This document shows, in pieces, positions 53,124-61,954 of a stretch of DNA of 64,000 nucleotides. Numbering within the stretch: the first letter of the stretch is position 1; each line of letters starts with the position of its first letter. The stretch covers positions 62,001 to 126,000 of the forward strand of contig OX244046.1 in the NCBI GenBank assembly GCA_945861085.1. Reading direction: 5' to 3'. Under the pieces are notes generated by a model that was not told the DNA's origin, did no database searches, and saw only the letters and a program-made list of their open reading frames with translations. Source of the DNA: Clostridioides difficile_D. GTDB lineage: Bacteria > Bacillota > Clostridia > Peptostreptococcales > Peptostreptococcaceae. The translations under genes and the position numbers were made by a program.

Positions 53124-53143
53124 TTAAGGAGGTGCAATAGGAC

Positions 53144-53452
53144 ATGATGCGTGTTAAAAAAGGTGACACTGTTGTAGTTATAGCAGGTAAAGATAAAGGT
53201 AAAAAAGGTTCAGTTTTAAAGGTATATCCTAAAACTAGCAAAGTGTTAGTTGAAGGTGTAAATGTAATAACTAAACATCAAAAACCAAGTGCTATGAACC
53301 AACAAGGTGGAATAATAAATAAAGAAGCCCCAATACACATATCTAATGTAATGCCATTTGATCCTGAAACAGGAAAAGGCGTTAGAGTAAGATATGAAGT
53401 AAAAGATGGGAACAAAGTAAGAGTATCAGCAAAGAGCGGAAAAGAATTATAA
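53144..53452 (+). CDS. rplX: ribosomal protein uL24
   Basis: A 101-102-residue KOW-domain assembly initiator. It begins (M)MRVKKGDTVVVIAGKDKGKKGSVLKV and has VEGVNVITKHQKPS. Two adjacent ATG codons (53144, 53147) could serve; AGGAGG at 53127-53132 is slightly far from both and closer to the first, which I use. Confidence 0.95.
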   Translation: MMRVKKGDTVVVIAGKDKGKKGSVLKVYPKTSKVLVEGVNVITKHQKPSAMNQQGGIINKEAPIHISNVMPFDPETGKGVRVRYEVKDGNKVRVSAKSGKEL

Positions 53453-53481
53453 TAAATATTGCTTGAAAGGAGGGACCTTAA

Positions 53482-54024
53482 ATGGCTTCTAGATTACAAG
53501 AAAAATACATGAAAGAAGTTGCTCCTGCTTTAATGGAGAAATTTGGATATAAAAACGTAATGGAGATACCTAAGTTAAATAAAATAGTTATTAACATGGG
53601 TATAGGTGACGCTAGAGAAAATCCAAAAGGATTAGAAAAAGGCGTTGAAGAATTAGAAATAATATCAGGACAAAAGCCTGTTATAACTAAAGCTAGAAAA
53701 TCTGTTGCTAACTTCAAATTAAGAGAAGGAATGCCAATAGGAACAAAAGTTACATTAAGAGCTGACAAAATGTTCTACTTTATGGACAAATTAGTTTCAG
53801 TTTCTTTACCAAGAGTTAGAGACTTTAGAGGAGTTAACCCTAATGCTTTTGATGGTAGAGGAAACTATGCTTTAGGAGTTAAAGAACAATTAATATTCCC
53901 TGAAATAGAATATGATAAAATAGATAAAGTAAGAGGAATGGATATAATATTTGTTACTACAGCAAAAACTGACGAAGAAGCTCGTGAATTATTAAAATTA
54001 TTAGGAATGCCATTTTCTAAGTAA
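53482..54024 (+). CDS. rplE: ribosomal protein uL5
   Basis: A 180-residue 5S-rRNA-binding protein of the central protuberance. Typical segments are NVMEIPKLNKIVINMGIGDA, ISGQKPVITKARKSVANFKLREGMPIGTKVTLR and RGMDIIFVTTAKTDEEARELLKLLGMPF. AAAGGAGGG precedes ATG 53482. Confidence 0.98.
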   Translation: MASRLQEKYMKEVAPALMEKFGYKNVMEIPKLNKIVINMGIGDARENPKGLEKGVEELEIISGQKPVITKARKSVANFKLREGMPIGTKVTLRADKMFYFMDKLVSVSLPRVRDFRGVNPNAFDGRGNYALGVKEQLIFPEIEYDKIDKVRGMDIIFVTTAKTDEEARELLKLLGMPFSK

Positions 54025-54041
54025 GCAAAGGAGGGATTCCC

Positions 54042-54227
54042 GTGGCTAGAAAAGCGATGGTTGTTAAACAACAAAGAAAGCAAAAGTACGCAACTAGAGA
54101 ATACACTAGATGCACTATATGCGGAAGACCGCATTCAGTTTTGAAAAAATTTGGTATATGCCGTATATGCTTTAGAGAATTAGCTTATAAAGGTCAAATA
54201 CCTGGTGTTAGAAAAGCAAGCTGGTAG
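54042..54227 (+). CDS. rpsN: ribosomal protein uS14, zinc-binding form
   Basis: A 61-residue short zinc-type S14. It starts at GTG 54042 and has two CxxC pairs (CTICGRPHSVLKKFGICRIC), binding one zinc, and ends PGVRKASW. Longer zinc-free paralogues exist in some Firmicutes; none lies here. AAGGAGGG precedes the GTG, 17 bases after rplE. Confidence 0.97.
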   Translation: MARKAMVVKQQRKQKYATREYTRCTICGRPHSVLKKFGICRICFRELAYKGQIPGVRKASW

Positions 54228-54259
54228 AAGCTTGATTAGAATGGAAGGAGGGCAACAAA

Positions 54260-54658
54260 ATGACAATGACAGATCCAATTGCAGATATGCTTACTCGTAT
54301 AAGAAATGCTAATGTTGTTAAGCATGAAACTGTAGATGTTCCAGCTTCTAATATGAAGAAAGAGTTAGCTAGAATCTTATTAGAAGAAGGTTTCATAAGA
54401 GGTTATGATGTTATAGAAGATGGAAAACAAGGTATCATAAGAATACAATTAAAGTACGGACAAGAAGGCGAAAGAGTTATAACAGGTCTTAAGAAAATAT
54501 CTAAGCCTGGTATGAGAGTTTACGCTGCTAACCATGAGATACCAAAAGTATTAAACGGATTAGGAATATCAGTAATATCTACTTCAAAAGGAATATTAAC
54601 TGACAAGCAAGCTAGAAAAGCAAATGTTGGTGGAGAAGTAATCTGCTACGTTTGGTAA
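54260..54658 (+). CDS. rpsH: ribosomal protein uS8
   Basis: A 132-residue 16S-binding protein and, in E. coli, the translational repressor of the spc operon. It begins MTMTDPIADMLTRIRNANVVKH and has RVYAANHEIPKVLNGLGISVISTSKGILTDKQARKANVGGEVICYVW, the family C-terminus. AAGGAGGG lies upstream; an in-frame ATG at 54266 is an alternative start. Confidence 0.97.
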   Translation: MTMTDPIADMLTRIRNANVVKHETVDVPASNMKKELARILLEEGFIRGYDVIEDGKQGIIRIQLKYGQEGERVITGLKKISKPGMRVYAANHEIPKVLNGLGISVISTSKGILTDKQARKANVGGEVICYVW

Positions 54659-54688
54659 TCAATTTGAACAATGTAAGGAGGTGCGACC

Positions 54689-55231
54689 ATGTCAAGAATA
54701 GGTGTTAAGCCAATAATAATACCAGCAGGTGTTGAAGTTACTATAGCTGAAGGAAATTTAGTTACAGTAAAAGGTCCAAAAGGAACTTTAACTAAACAAT
54801 TAAGTGCTGAGTTAAACATAAAAAAAGAAGAAAATACAATAATGGTTGAAAGACCAACTAATAATAAAAAACATAGATCTTTACACGGACTAACTAGAAC
54901 TTTATTAGATAATATGGTTGTAGGTGTAAATACTGGTTTCGAAAAGAAATTAGAATTAAAAGGTGTTGGATATAGAGCTCAAAAACAAGGAAAGAAATTA
55001 GTTATGAACTTAGGTTTCTCTCATCCAGTTGAGATGGAAGATCCAGAAGGAATAACTGTTGAAGCTCCAAATCAAACAGAGTTAATAGTAAAAGGTATAG
55101 ACAAGCAATTAGTAGGGAACTATGCTGCTAAGATAAGAGCTTGGAGAAAACCAGAGCCATACAAAGGTAAAGGTATAAAATACGTTGATGAAGTAATCAG
55201 ACGTAAAGAAGGAAAAACTGGTAAAAAATAA
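54689..55231 (+). CDS. rplF: ribosomal protein uL6
   Basis: A 180-residue protein near the sarcin-ricin loop, with two similar domains. It begins MSRIGVKPIIIPAGVEVTI and ends with the signature PEPYKGKGIKYVDEVIRRKEGKTGKK. AAGGAGGTG precedes the ATG. Confidence 0.98.
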   Translation: MSRIGVKPIIIPAGVEVTIAEGNLVTVKGPKGTLTKQLSAELNIKKEENTIMVERPTNNKKHRSLHGLTRTLLDNMVVGVNTGFEKKLELKGVGYRAQKQGKKLVMNLGFSHPVEMEDPEGITVEAPNQTELIVKGIDKQLVGNYAAKIRAWRKPEPYKGKGIKYVDEVIRRKEGKTGKK

Positions 55232-55266
55232 TACCAAAACTTAAACGCTAGAAAGGAGTGAGCTAG

Positions 55267-55635
55267 GTGTTAAAAAAGGCTGATAAAAATGCTAATAGAC
55301 TTCAAAGACATAAGAGAGTTCGTAGAAAAATAAGCGGTACTTCTCAAAGACCAAGATTATGTGTATTTAGAAGTGCTAACAATATATATGCTCAAATAAT
55401 AGATGACACAAAAAGAGTAACTCTAGTTGCTGCATCTTCTTTAGAAGCAGAAGTTAAGAGTGCTGTCAATCATACAGGAAACAAGGAAGCAGCTAAGAAA
55501 GTTGGAGAATTAGTTGCTAAAAAAGCTGTTGAAAAAGGAATCACTGAAGTTGTATTTGACAGAGGTGGATACTTATATCATGGAAGAATTCAAGAATTAG
55601 CTGAAGGTGCTAGAGAAGCTGGTCTTAAGTTCTAA
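55267..55635 (+). CDS. rplR: ribosomal protein uL18
   Basis: A 122-residue 5S-rRNA-binding protein. It starts at GTG 55267 (MLKKADKNANRLQRHKRVRRKISGTSQRPRL); the core VFRSANNIYAQIIDD and C-terminal FDRGGYLYHGRIQELAEGAREAGLKF are typical. AAAGGAGTG lies upstream. Confidence 0.97.
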   Translation: MLKKADKNANRLQRHKRVRRKISGTSQRPRLCVFRSANNIYAQIIDDTKRVTLVAASSLEAEVKSAVNHTGNKEAAKKVGELVAKKAVEKGITEVVFDRGGYLYHGRIQELAEGAREAGLKF

Positions 55636-55655
55636 TACGAAGGAGGGAAAAATAC

Positions 55656-56165
55656 ATGCTACGTCGTAAGCCGATAGATGCAGGACAACTTGACTTACAA
55701 GAAAAGGTTGTTGAAGTAAGACGTGTTACTAAGGTTGTAAAAGGTGGTAGAAACTTCAGATTTGCAGCATTAGTAGTTGTTGGAGATGAAAACGGACACG
55801 TTGGTATAGGTGCTGGGAAAGCAATGGAAGTACCAGATGCTATAAAAAAAGCAGTTGAAGATGCTAAGAAAAATCTAATAGTAGTGCCAATAGTTGGGAC
55901 TACAATTCCTCACGAAGTACGCGGACACTTTGGTGCTGGAAATATATTAATAATGCCTGCTGTAGAAGGTACAGGAGTAATAGCTGGGGGACCTGCTAGA
56001 GCCGTACTTGAGCTAGCTGGACTAAAAGACGTTAGAGCTAAATCTTTAGGGTCTAACAATCCAAGAAATATGGTAAATGCTACAATAGAAGGACTTAATT
56101 CTCTAAAAACAGTTGAAGATATAGCTAAACTTAGAGGTAAAAAAGTTGAAGAACTTCTAGGGTAA
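55656..56165 (+). CDS. rpsE: ribosomal protein uS5
   Basis: A 169-residue accuracy protein at the mRNA entry. RRVTKVVKGGRNFRFAALVVVGDENGHVGIGAGKAMEVPDAIKKA is the dsRBD-like N-terminal domain; the second domain includes GPARAVLELAGLKDVRAKSLGSNNPRNMVNATIEGL. GAAGGAGGG precedes ATG 55656. Confidence 0.98.
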   Translation: MLRRKPIDAGQLDLQEKVVEVRRVTKVVKGGRNFRFAALVVVGDENGHVGIGAGKAMEVPDAIKKAVEDAKKNLIVVPIVGTTIPHEVRGHFGAGNILIMPAVEGTGVIAGGPARAVLELAGLKDVRAKSLGSNNPRNMVNATIEGLNSLKTVEDIAKLRGKKVEELLG

Positions 56166-56179
56166 GGAGGTAGTGTAAA

Positions 56180-56365
56180 ATGGCTAAATTACAAATAAAG
56201 TTAGTTAGAAGTGTTATAGGAACTACTCCTAACCAAAAAAAGAATGTTGAAGCGTTAGGATTAAGAAAAAGAGAACAAGTTGTTATAAAAGAAGACAATG
56301 CTCAAACAAGAGGTATGATAAGTAAAGTAAGTCACTTATTAGAAGTAACTGAAATAGCTGAATAA
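56180..56365 (+). CDS. rpmD: ribosomal protein uL30
   Basis: A 61-residue small 50S protein with the short bacterial form: LQIKLVRSVIGTTPNQKKNVEALGLRKREQVVIKEDNAQTRGMISKVSHLLEV. It follows rpsE by 14 bases with AAGGAGGTAG upstream. Confidence 0.97.
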   Translation: MAKLQIKLVRSVIGTTPNQKKNVEALGLRKREQVVIKEDNAQTRGMISKVSHLLEVTEIAE

Positions 56366-56397
56366 TTTTTATAAAGTAGTGCAAGGAGGTGCAATCC

Positions 56398-56841
56398 ATG
56401 AAGTTACATGAGTTAAAACCTGCTGAAGGTGCAGTAAGAGCTAAGAGAAGATTAGGTAGAGGTACTGCGACTGGACAAGGTAAAACTGCAGGACGTGGAC
56501 AAAAAGGTCAATGGTCTCGTTCTGGTGGTGGAGTAAGAGTAGGATTTGAAGGTGGACAAATGCCACTAGCTAGAAGACTTCCTAAGAGAGGTTTCAATAA
56601 CATATTTAAGAAAGTTTACACAGAAGTTAATGTTGAAGTTTTAAATAGATTTGAAAATGGAACAGAAATAACTGCAGAATTATTAAAATCTACTAAAACT
56701 ATAAGCAAAATAGGTAAAGACGGAATTAAAATCTTAGGTGAAGGTAATTTAGAGAAAGCTTTAACTGTTAAAGCTGCTAAATTTACAGCTTCAGCTCAAG
56801 AAAAAATAGAAAAAGCTGGTGGAAAAGCAGAGTTAGTATAA
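56398..56841 (+). CDS. rplO: ribosomal protein uL15
   Basis: A 147-residue late-assembly 50S protein. It begins MKLHELKPAEGAVRAKRRLGRGTATGQGKTAGRGQKGQ, with a Gly/Arg-rich extension that threads into rRNA, and has FEGGQMPLARRLPKRGFNN. I choose ATG 56398 because AAGGAGGTG ends 6 bases before it; the in-frame GTG 56389 is part of that site. Confidence 0.97.
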   Translation: MKLHELKPAEGAVRAKRRLGRGTATGQGKTAGRGQKGQWSRSGGGVRVGFEGGQMPLARRLPKRGFNNIFKKVYTEVNVEVLNRFENGTEITAELLKSTKTISKIGKDGIKILGEGNLEKALTVKAAKFTASAQEKIEKAGGKAELV

Positions 56842-56884
56842 TAACCTGCTAATCTCCTAGCCAGTACAGGCGGGGTGAATTAGC

Positions 56885-58153
56885 GTGCTGTCAAAATTAA
56901 AACAAGCTTGGAAGATTAAAGCAGTAAGAAAAAAAGTAATGTATACACTTATGATGATCGTGATATTCAGAATAGGTACTACTATACCAGTTCCAGGCAT
57001 AGACACTAGTATTATACAAAAGATGGTAGGCGGCAATAGTCTACTTTCTCTGTATAATATGTTTACTGGTGGAGCATTTAGTAACTTTTCATTATTTGCT
57101 TTAGGTATAAGTCCATATATCACTGCATCAATCATAATACAACTTCTAACAGTAGGTTTTGAAAGTTTAGCAGAACTTCAAAAATCTGGTGAAGAAGGAA
57201 AGAAAAAAATCAATAAGTACACTAAATATACAGCACTAGCTCTAGCAGTTGTACAAGCTTTGGGAATTACATTAGGAATTGTAAGAAGTGCTTTAATATC
57301 AAATAGTGTGTTTTTTATCACAACTGTTGTAATAACATTAGTTTCAGCAAGTATGTTAGTAATGTGGATTGGGGACAAAATTACCGAAAAAGGAATCGGT
57401 AATGGTAGTTCAGTAATAATATTTGCAGGTATAATATCAAGAATACCTACAGATGTTATTAAAATCGCGCAACAAGTTAAATCTGGTCAAGTTGCACCTT
57501 GGGTTATAGTAGTTTTAGCTGTAGTTATATTACTTACAGTAACAGGAGTTACATTTATACAAGAAGCAACTAGAAAGATACCTGTACAATATGCTAAAAG
57601 AGTTGTTGGAAGAAAAATGTATGGAGGACAAAGTTCTCATATACCAATGAAAGTTAACCAGTCAGGAGTTATGCCTATAATTTTTGCGAGTTCACTTTTA
57701 GCTTTTCCTCAAACAATAGCTATGTTTATGGGGCCAAATGCTCAAGCTTTTGTTCAAAAATACTTAAGTATGGCAACAGAACAAGGATTTTGGACATACA
57801 GATCAATTGAGATTCTACTTATAATTTTCTTCTCATATTTTTATACAACTGTATCATTTAATACAGAAGACATATCTAAAAATATGAAAAATAATGGTGG
57901 ATTTATACCAGGTATAAGACCAGGTGAACCTACTATGGATTATTTAAATAGAATTTTAACTAGATTAACTTTAGCTGGAGCGACTTTCTTAGCAATAATT
58001 GCTATGGTGCCAGCTCTTACAACACATTATATGAAAGTAAATATGAGTCTAGCTGGGACTTCATTGCTAATCGTTGTTGGAGTTGCTTTGGAGCTTAAGA
58101 GACAGTTAGAGTCAAACTTAGTTATGAGAAGCTATCAAGGTTTCTTAAAATAA
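56885..58153 (+). CDS. secY: preprotein translocase channel SecY
   Basis: A 422-residue protein-conducting channel with ten membrane helices. Conserved segments include FRIGTTIPVPGID after helix 1's approach, the plug/helix 2 region NLFALGIS-like FSLFALGISPYITASIIIQLL, and the cytoplasmic loops RKIPVQYAKRVVGRKMYGGQ and KNNGGFIPGIRPGEPT that contact SecA and the ribosome. It starts at GTG 56885 with GGCGGGGTG upstream. SecE is encoded at 30299. Confidence 0.97.
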   Translation: MLSKLKQAWKIKAVRKKVMYTLMMIVIFRIGTTIPVPGIDTSIIQKMVGGNSLLSLYNMFTGGAFSNFSLFALGISPYITASIIIQLLTVGFESLAELQKSGEEGKKKINKYTKYTALALAVVQALGITLGIVRSALISNSVFFITTVVITLVSASMLVMWIGDKITEKGIGNGSSVIIFAGIISRIPTDVIKIAQQVKSGQVAPWVIVVLAVVILLTVTGVTFIQEATRKIPVQYAKRVVGRKMYGGQSSHIPMKVNQSGVMPIIFASSLLAFPQTIAMFMGPNAQAFVQKYLSMATEQGFWTYRSIEILLIIFFSYFYTTVSFNTEDISKNMKNNGGFIPGIRPGEPTMDYLNRILTRLTLAGATFLAIIAMVPALTTHYMKVNMSLAGTSLLIVVGVALELKRQLESNLVMRSYQGFLK

Positions 58154-58169
58154 AATGGAGATGGATAAT

Positions 58170-58820
58170 ATGAGAATAATATTACTTGGACCTCCAGGTG
58201 CTGGTAAAGGTACTCAGGCGGCAGGAATAGTAGAAAAATACAATATACCTCATATATCAACAGGAGATATATTCAGAAAGAATATAAAAGAGGGAACAGA
58301 ACTTGGAAAAAAAGCAAAAGAATACATGGACCAAGGTTTATTAGTACCAGATGAGTTAACTGTAGGTTTAGTTACTGATAGAATATCTCAAGAAGACTGT
58401 AAAAATGGATTTATGTTAGATGGATTTCCAAGAAATGTAGCACAAGGAGAACATTTAGATGTATTCTTGAAAAATGCTGGCATATCACTAGATAAAGTTG
58501 TTAATATTGAAGTTGATAAGAGCATACTAGTATCTAGAGCAGTTGGTAGAAGAATATGTAAGTCTTGTGGAGCTACTTACCATGTTGAGTTTAATCCTCC
58601 TAAAGTAAAAGGCGTATGTGATGTGTGCCAAGGGGAATTATATCAAAGAGCTGATGATAATGAAGAAACTGTATCTAAGAGAATACAAGTTTATCTAGAT
58701 GAAACTAAACCTTTAGTAGATTATTATAGCAAACAAGGTATAATAGCAGATATAAAAGGTGACCAAGCAATAGATAAAGTATTTGAAGATATTGTTGCAG
58801 CTTTAGGAAGTGGAAAATAA
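58170..58820 (+). CDS. adk: adenylate kinase
   Basis: A 216-residue long-form AMP kinase (AMP + ATP = 2 ADP). The P-loop GPPGAGKGTQA, AMP-binding ISTGDIFR and DGFPRNVAQ, and the lid with a four-Cys zinc site (CKSCGATYH...CDVCQ) are clear. I choose ATG 58170 because it gives the canonical MRIILLGPPGAGKG start; ATG 58155 upstream lacks a good site. It lies directly before map. Confidence 0.97.
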   Translation: MRIILLGPPGAGKGTQAAGIVEKYNIPHISTGDIFRKNIKEGTELGKKAKEYMDQGLLVPDELTVGLVTDRISQEDCKNGFMLDGFPRNVAQGEHLDVFLKNAGISLDKVVNIEVDKSILVSRAVGRRICKSCGATYHVEFNPPKVKGVCDVCQGELYQRADDNEETVSKRIQVYLDETKPLVDYYSKQGIIADIKGDQAIDKVFEDIVAALGSGK

Positions 58821-59567
58821 ATGATTATCTTGAAATCAAAAAAAGAAATAGAACTTTTAAGAGAAGCAGGTAAAATAGTTGCTGATACTCATGAAGTTTT
58901 AAGAAAAGCTATTTCTCCGGGAATATCTACTTTAGAATTAGATAAAATAGCTGAAGAGAATATAAGAAAATACAATGCAGAACCTTCTTTTAAAGGCTAT
59001 GGAGGTTTTCCGGGAAGTATATGTGCTTCTATCAATAGAGAAGTAGTACATGGGATTCCAGGAGAAACCATATTAAAAGAAGGAGACATTGTAAGTTTGG
59101 ATATAGGAGCCTATTATAAAGGATATCATGGTGATTCTGCGAAAACTCACGGAGTAGGCATGATATCTGAAGAAGATAGGAAATTGATAGAAGTAACTAG
59201 AGAAAGCTTCTATGAAGGAATAAAATTTGCTAAATTAGGATATAGACTTTCAGATATCTCACACGCAGTACAAACACACGTTGAGAAACATGGTTTCTCA
59301 GTAGTTAGGGATTTAGTGGGGCATGGAGTTGGAGCAAATCTTCATGAAGATCCGCAAGTACCTAATTATGGACTCCCAGGAAAAGGACCAAGACTTAGAG
59401 AAGGAATGGTTATTGCTATAGAGCCGATGGTTAATGCAGGTCGTTATCATGTAAAGACTCTATCAGATGGGTGGACGACTGTTACAATAGATGGAAAAAA
59501 ATCAGCTCATTATGAGCATACGATAGCAATTACTGAACATGAACCTTTGATATTGACAAAGTTGTAA
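58821..59567 (+). CDS. map: methionine aminopeptidase, type I
   Basis: A 248-residue enzyme that removes the initiator Met from nascent proteins. Metal ligands lie in SLDIGAYYKGYHGDSAKT (two Asp), VGHGVGANLHEDPQVPNYG (His), IEPMV (Glu) and the final EHTIAIT (Glu). Its ATG begins immediately after the adk stop, so translation is coupled. Confidence 0.97.
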   Translation: MIILKSKKEIELLREAGKIVADTHEVLRKAISPGISTLELDKIAEENIRKYNAEPSFKGYGGFPGSICASINREVVHGIPGETILKEGDIVSLDIGAYYKGYHGDSAKTHGVGMISEEDRKLIEVTRESFYEGIKFAKLGYRLSDISHAVQTHVEKHGFSVVRDLVGHGVGANLHEDPQVPNYGLPGKGPRLREGMVIAIEPMVNAGRYHVKTLSDGWTTVTIDGKKSAHYEHTIAITEHEPLILTKL

Positions 59568-59588
59568 TTTAAAAAGTAGGTGAAAAAA

Positions 59589-59858
59589 GTGCTATCAGAT
59601 AATTTAAGTATAGGTCAAGTTGTTAAAGTTTCATTAGGACGAGATAAAGGAAATTTATTTTTCGTAGTCAAAATAGTTAATAATGAATATGTATTAATAG
59701 CTGATGGAAAGAAAAGAAAACTTGACAAACCTAAGTTAAAGAAAGTGAAGCACTTAAAAAAATATAATTTTATTAATGATGAAGTTAGAAAAAGGGTAGT
59801 ATCTGGACAAGAGATTACAGATTCTTTTTTAAGAGCTGAACTTACTAAGTTAAATTAG
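59589..59858 (+). CDS. KOW-domain RNA-binding protein, ribosomal L14e-like
   Basis: An 89-residue basic protein with an N-terminal KOW motif (GQVVKVSLGRDKGNLFFVVKIVNNEYVLIADGKKRKLDKPKLKKVKHL), as in the L14e/YlxR-neighbour KOW proteins often annotated between map and infA in Firmicutes. The C-terminal half is helical. I choose GTG 59589, 6 bases after TAGGTGA; the GTG at 59580 overlaps that site. It presumably binds rRNA; its function is not established as far as I know. Confidence 0.85.
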   Translation: MLSDNLSIGQVVKVSLGRDKGNLFFVVKIVNNEYVLIADGKKRKLDKPKLKKVKHLKKYNFINDEVRKRVVSGQEITDSFLRAELTKLN

Positions 59859-59895
59859 ATAATTTAACTTATTGAAATGGAGGGCTGGTTAGTTA

Positions 59896-60114
59896 ATGGC
59901 CAAAAAAGATGTTATAGAATTAGAAGGTACAGTTTCAGAAGCTTTACCTAATGCTATGTTTAAAGTTAAATTAGAAAATGGACATGAGATATTATGCCAC
60001 ATTTCTGGAAAGCTAAGAATGAACTTCATAAGAATTCTTGAAGGTGATAAGGTGAATGTTGAACTTTCTCCATATGACCTTACAAGAGGAAGAATTACTT
60101 GGCGTAAGAAGTAG
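59896..60114 (+). CDS. infA: translation initiation factor IF-1
   Basis: A 72-residue OB-fold factor that binds the ribosomal A site during initiation. The sequence MAKKDVIELEGTVSEALPNAMFKVKLENGHEILCHISGKLRMNFIRILEGDKVNVELSPYDLTRGRITWRKK shape is canonical throughout. GGAGGGC precedes ATG 59896 with a 9-base spacer. Confidence 0.97.
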   Translation: MAKKDVIELEGTVSEALPNAMFKVKLENGHEILCHISGKLRMNFIRILEGDKVNVELSPYDLTRGRITWRKK

Positions 60115-60149
60115 ACTATATTAATATTTAGTCTAAGGAGGGATTAATA

Positions 60150-60263
60150 ATGAAGGTTAGACCATCAGTAAAACCAATATGTGAAAAATGTAAAGTAATA
60201 AAAAGAAAAGGAAAAGTAATGGTTATCTGTGAAAATCCAAAGCATAAGCAAAAGCAAGGATAA
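60150..60263 (+). CDS. rpmJ: ribosomal protein bL36, zinc-binding form
   Basis: A 37-residue 50S protein beginning MKVRPSVKPICEKCKVIKRK and ending KHKQKQG. Cys11, Cys14, Cys27 and His32 form the zinc site (C+ type). AAGGAGGG lies 7 bases before the ATG. A 152-base gap follows before rpsM. Confidence 0.96.
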   Translation: MKVRPSVKPICEKCKVIKRKGKVMVICENPKHKQKQG

Positions 60264-60415
60264 GAAATTATTACTAGCATTTTGTTAAATTTTATAGTAT
60301 AATACTATATTGTGATGTTAACAAAAGAACGTTAAAATCGTTGAACAATCTGGCGTAGGATTGGCATATGATGTGAAGTTTTAAACACTAAAAACTATGT
60401 GTAGGAGGTGCGATC
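60264..60415 (+). promoter_or_regulatory. gap before rpsM with a possible promoter
   Basis: TATAAT at about 60298 is a good -10, but no fitting -35 is visible. The remaining leader (about 110 bases) could carry an alpha-operon control site; I cannot identify one. Confidence 0.35.
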
Positions 60416-60787
60416 ATGGCAAGAATAGCTGGGGTAGATTTACCTAGAGAAAAAAGAGCGGAGATAGGCTTAACTTATATATATGGTATAGGTAAAGCGA
60501 CTGCTAACGAAATATTAGCTAAGGCTGAGATAAATCCAGATACTAGAATAAAAGATTTATCAGAAGATCAAGTTAATGAGTTAAGAAAAGTTATAGATGA
60601 CGATTTCTTAGTTGAAGGTGACTTAAGAAGAGAAATTGCTTTAAACATAAAGAGATTAAGAGATATAAAATGTTATAGAGGAATAAGACATGCTAAAGGT
60701 CTTCCATTAAGAGGACAAAGAACTAAGACTAATGCTAGAACTAGAAAAGGTCCTAGAAAAACAGTATCTCGTAAAAAGAAAAAATAA
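60416..60787 (+). CDS. rpsM: ribosomal protein uS13
   Basis: A 123-residue 30S head protein contacting P-site tRNA and L5. It begins [71 protein letters not shown] is the conserved basic C-terminal half. TAGGAGGTGCG precedes the ATG. Confidence 0.98.
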
Positions 60788-60822
60788 ATAAATAATAACT
60801 AGATGAAGGAGGGAAAAGGAAA

Positions 60823-61221
60823 ATGGCTAAACCAAAAAAGAAAGTTACACGTATTAGAAGAAGAGAACGTAAAAATATAGAACGTGGTCATGCTCATATA
60901 CAATCAACTTTCAATAATACAATAATAACTTTAACTGACGTTCACGGAAATGCTATATCTTGGGCAAGTTCTGGACAATTAGGATTCAAAGGATCAAGAA
61001 AATCAACTCCATTTGCATCTCAAATGGCTGCTGAAACAGCTGCAAAAGCTGCGATGGAACACGGACTAAAAAGTGTTGAGGTATTCGTAAAGGGTCCAGG
61101 TTCAGGAAGAGAAGCTGCAATAAGAGCTTTACAAGCAACTGGACTAGAAGTAACTATGATAAAAGACGTTACTCCAATCCCACATAACGGATGCAGACCA
61201 CCAAAGAGAAGAAGAGTGTAA
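60823..61221 (+). CDS. rpsK: ribosomal protein uS11
   Basis: A 132-residue 30S platform protein. Signature HAHIQSTFNNTIITLTDVHGNAISWASSGQLGFKGSRKSTPFA and the C-terminal DVTPIPHNGCRPPKRRRV, including the residue converted to isoaspartate in other bacteria. GAAGGAGGG lies upstream. Confidence 0.98.
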   Translation: MAKPKKKVTRIRRRERKNIERGHAHIQSTFNNTIITLTDVHGNAISWASSGQLGFKGSRKSTPFASQMAAETAAKAAMEHGLKSVEVFVKGPGSGREAAIRALQATGLEVTMIKDVTPIPHNGCRPPKRRRV

Positions 61222-61253
61222 TTAATAAGAGTACAAATAGGAGGTGTAGATAA

Positions 61254-61877
61254 ATGGCAAGATATACAGGTGCATCATGTAGACAATGCCGTAGAGAGGG
61301 AATGAAATTATTCCTTAAAGGTGATAGATGTTATACAGATAAATGTGCTATAGTAAAAAGAAACTATGCTCCAGGTCAACATGGCCAAGGAAGAAAGAAA
61401 GTTTCTAACTATGGATTACAATTAAGAGAAAAACAAAAAGTTAAGAGAATATATGGAGTTTTAGAGACTCAATTTAGAAATTTATATGAACGTGCTGAAA
61501 ACATGCCTGGTAAAGCAGGTGAGAACTTATTAAGTTTATTAGAGAGAAGATTAGATAATGTAGTTTACAGAATGGGACTAGCATCTTCTAGAAAAGAAGC
61601 TAGACAATTAGTGACTCATGGTCATTTCACTTTAAATGGAAATAAAGTAGACATACCTTCATTAATAGTTAAGGTAGGAGATGTTATAGAAGTTAAAGAG
61701 AAATCAAGATCTTCTGCAAAATTCAAAAATTTAGTAGAAGTTAACTCAAGAATAGCTCCTAAATGGTTAGAAGCTAATGTAGAAGGAATGACAGCAAAAG
61801 TAGTTGGTGTTCCAACAAGAGAAGATATAGATCTTGAGATAGCAGAGCACTTAATCATAGAACTTTACTCTAAATAA
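61254..61877 (+). CDS. rpsD: ribosomal protein uS4, zinc-binding form
   Basis: A 207-residue assembly protein and, in many bacteria, an autogenous regulator. Four Cys (9, 12, 26, 31) in ASCRQCRREGMKLF and DRCYTDKCAIV make a zinc site. The S4 RNA-binding domain is RLDNVVYRMGLASSRKEARQLVTHGHFTLNGNKVDIPS. It sits in the alpha operon between rpsK and rpoA; in Bacillus rpsD lies elsewhere. Confidence 0.98.
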   Translation: MARYTGASCRQCRREGMKLFLKGDRCYTDKCAIVKRNYAPGQHGQGRKKVSNYGLQLREKQKVKRIYGVLETQFRNLYERAENMPGKAGENLLSLLERRLDNVVYRMGLASSRKEARQLVTHGHFTLNGNKVDIPSLIVKVGDVIEVKEKSRSSAKFKNLVEVNSRIAPKWLEANVEGMTAKVVGVPTREDIDLEIAEHLIIELYSK

Positions 61878-61954
61878 TAAGCACACTTTTAAAAATTATT
61901 TTAAAATTTTGTTTACCCTCAGTGGATTACTGAATTTTAAGGAGGGTTTTGTCC

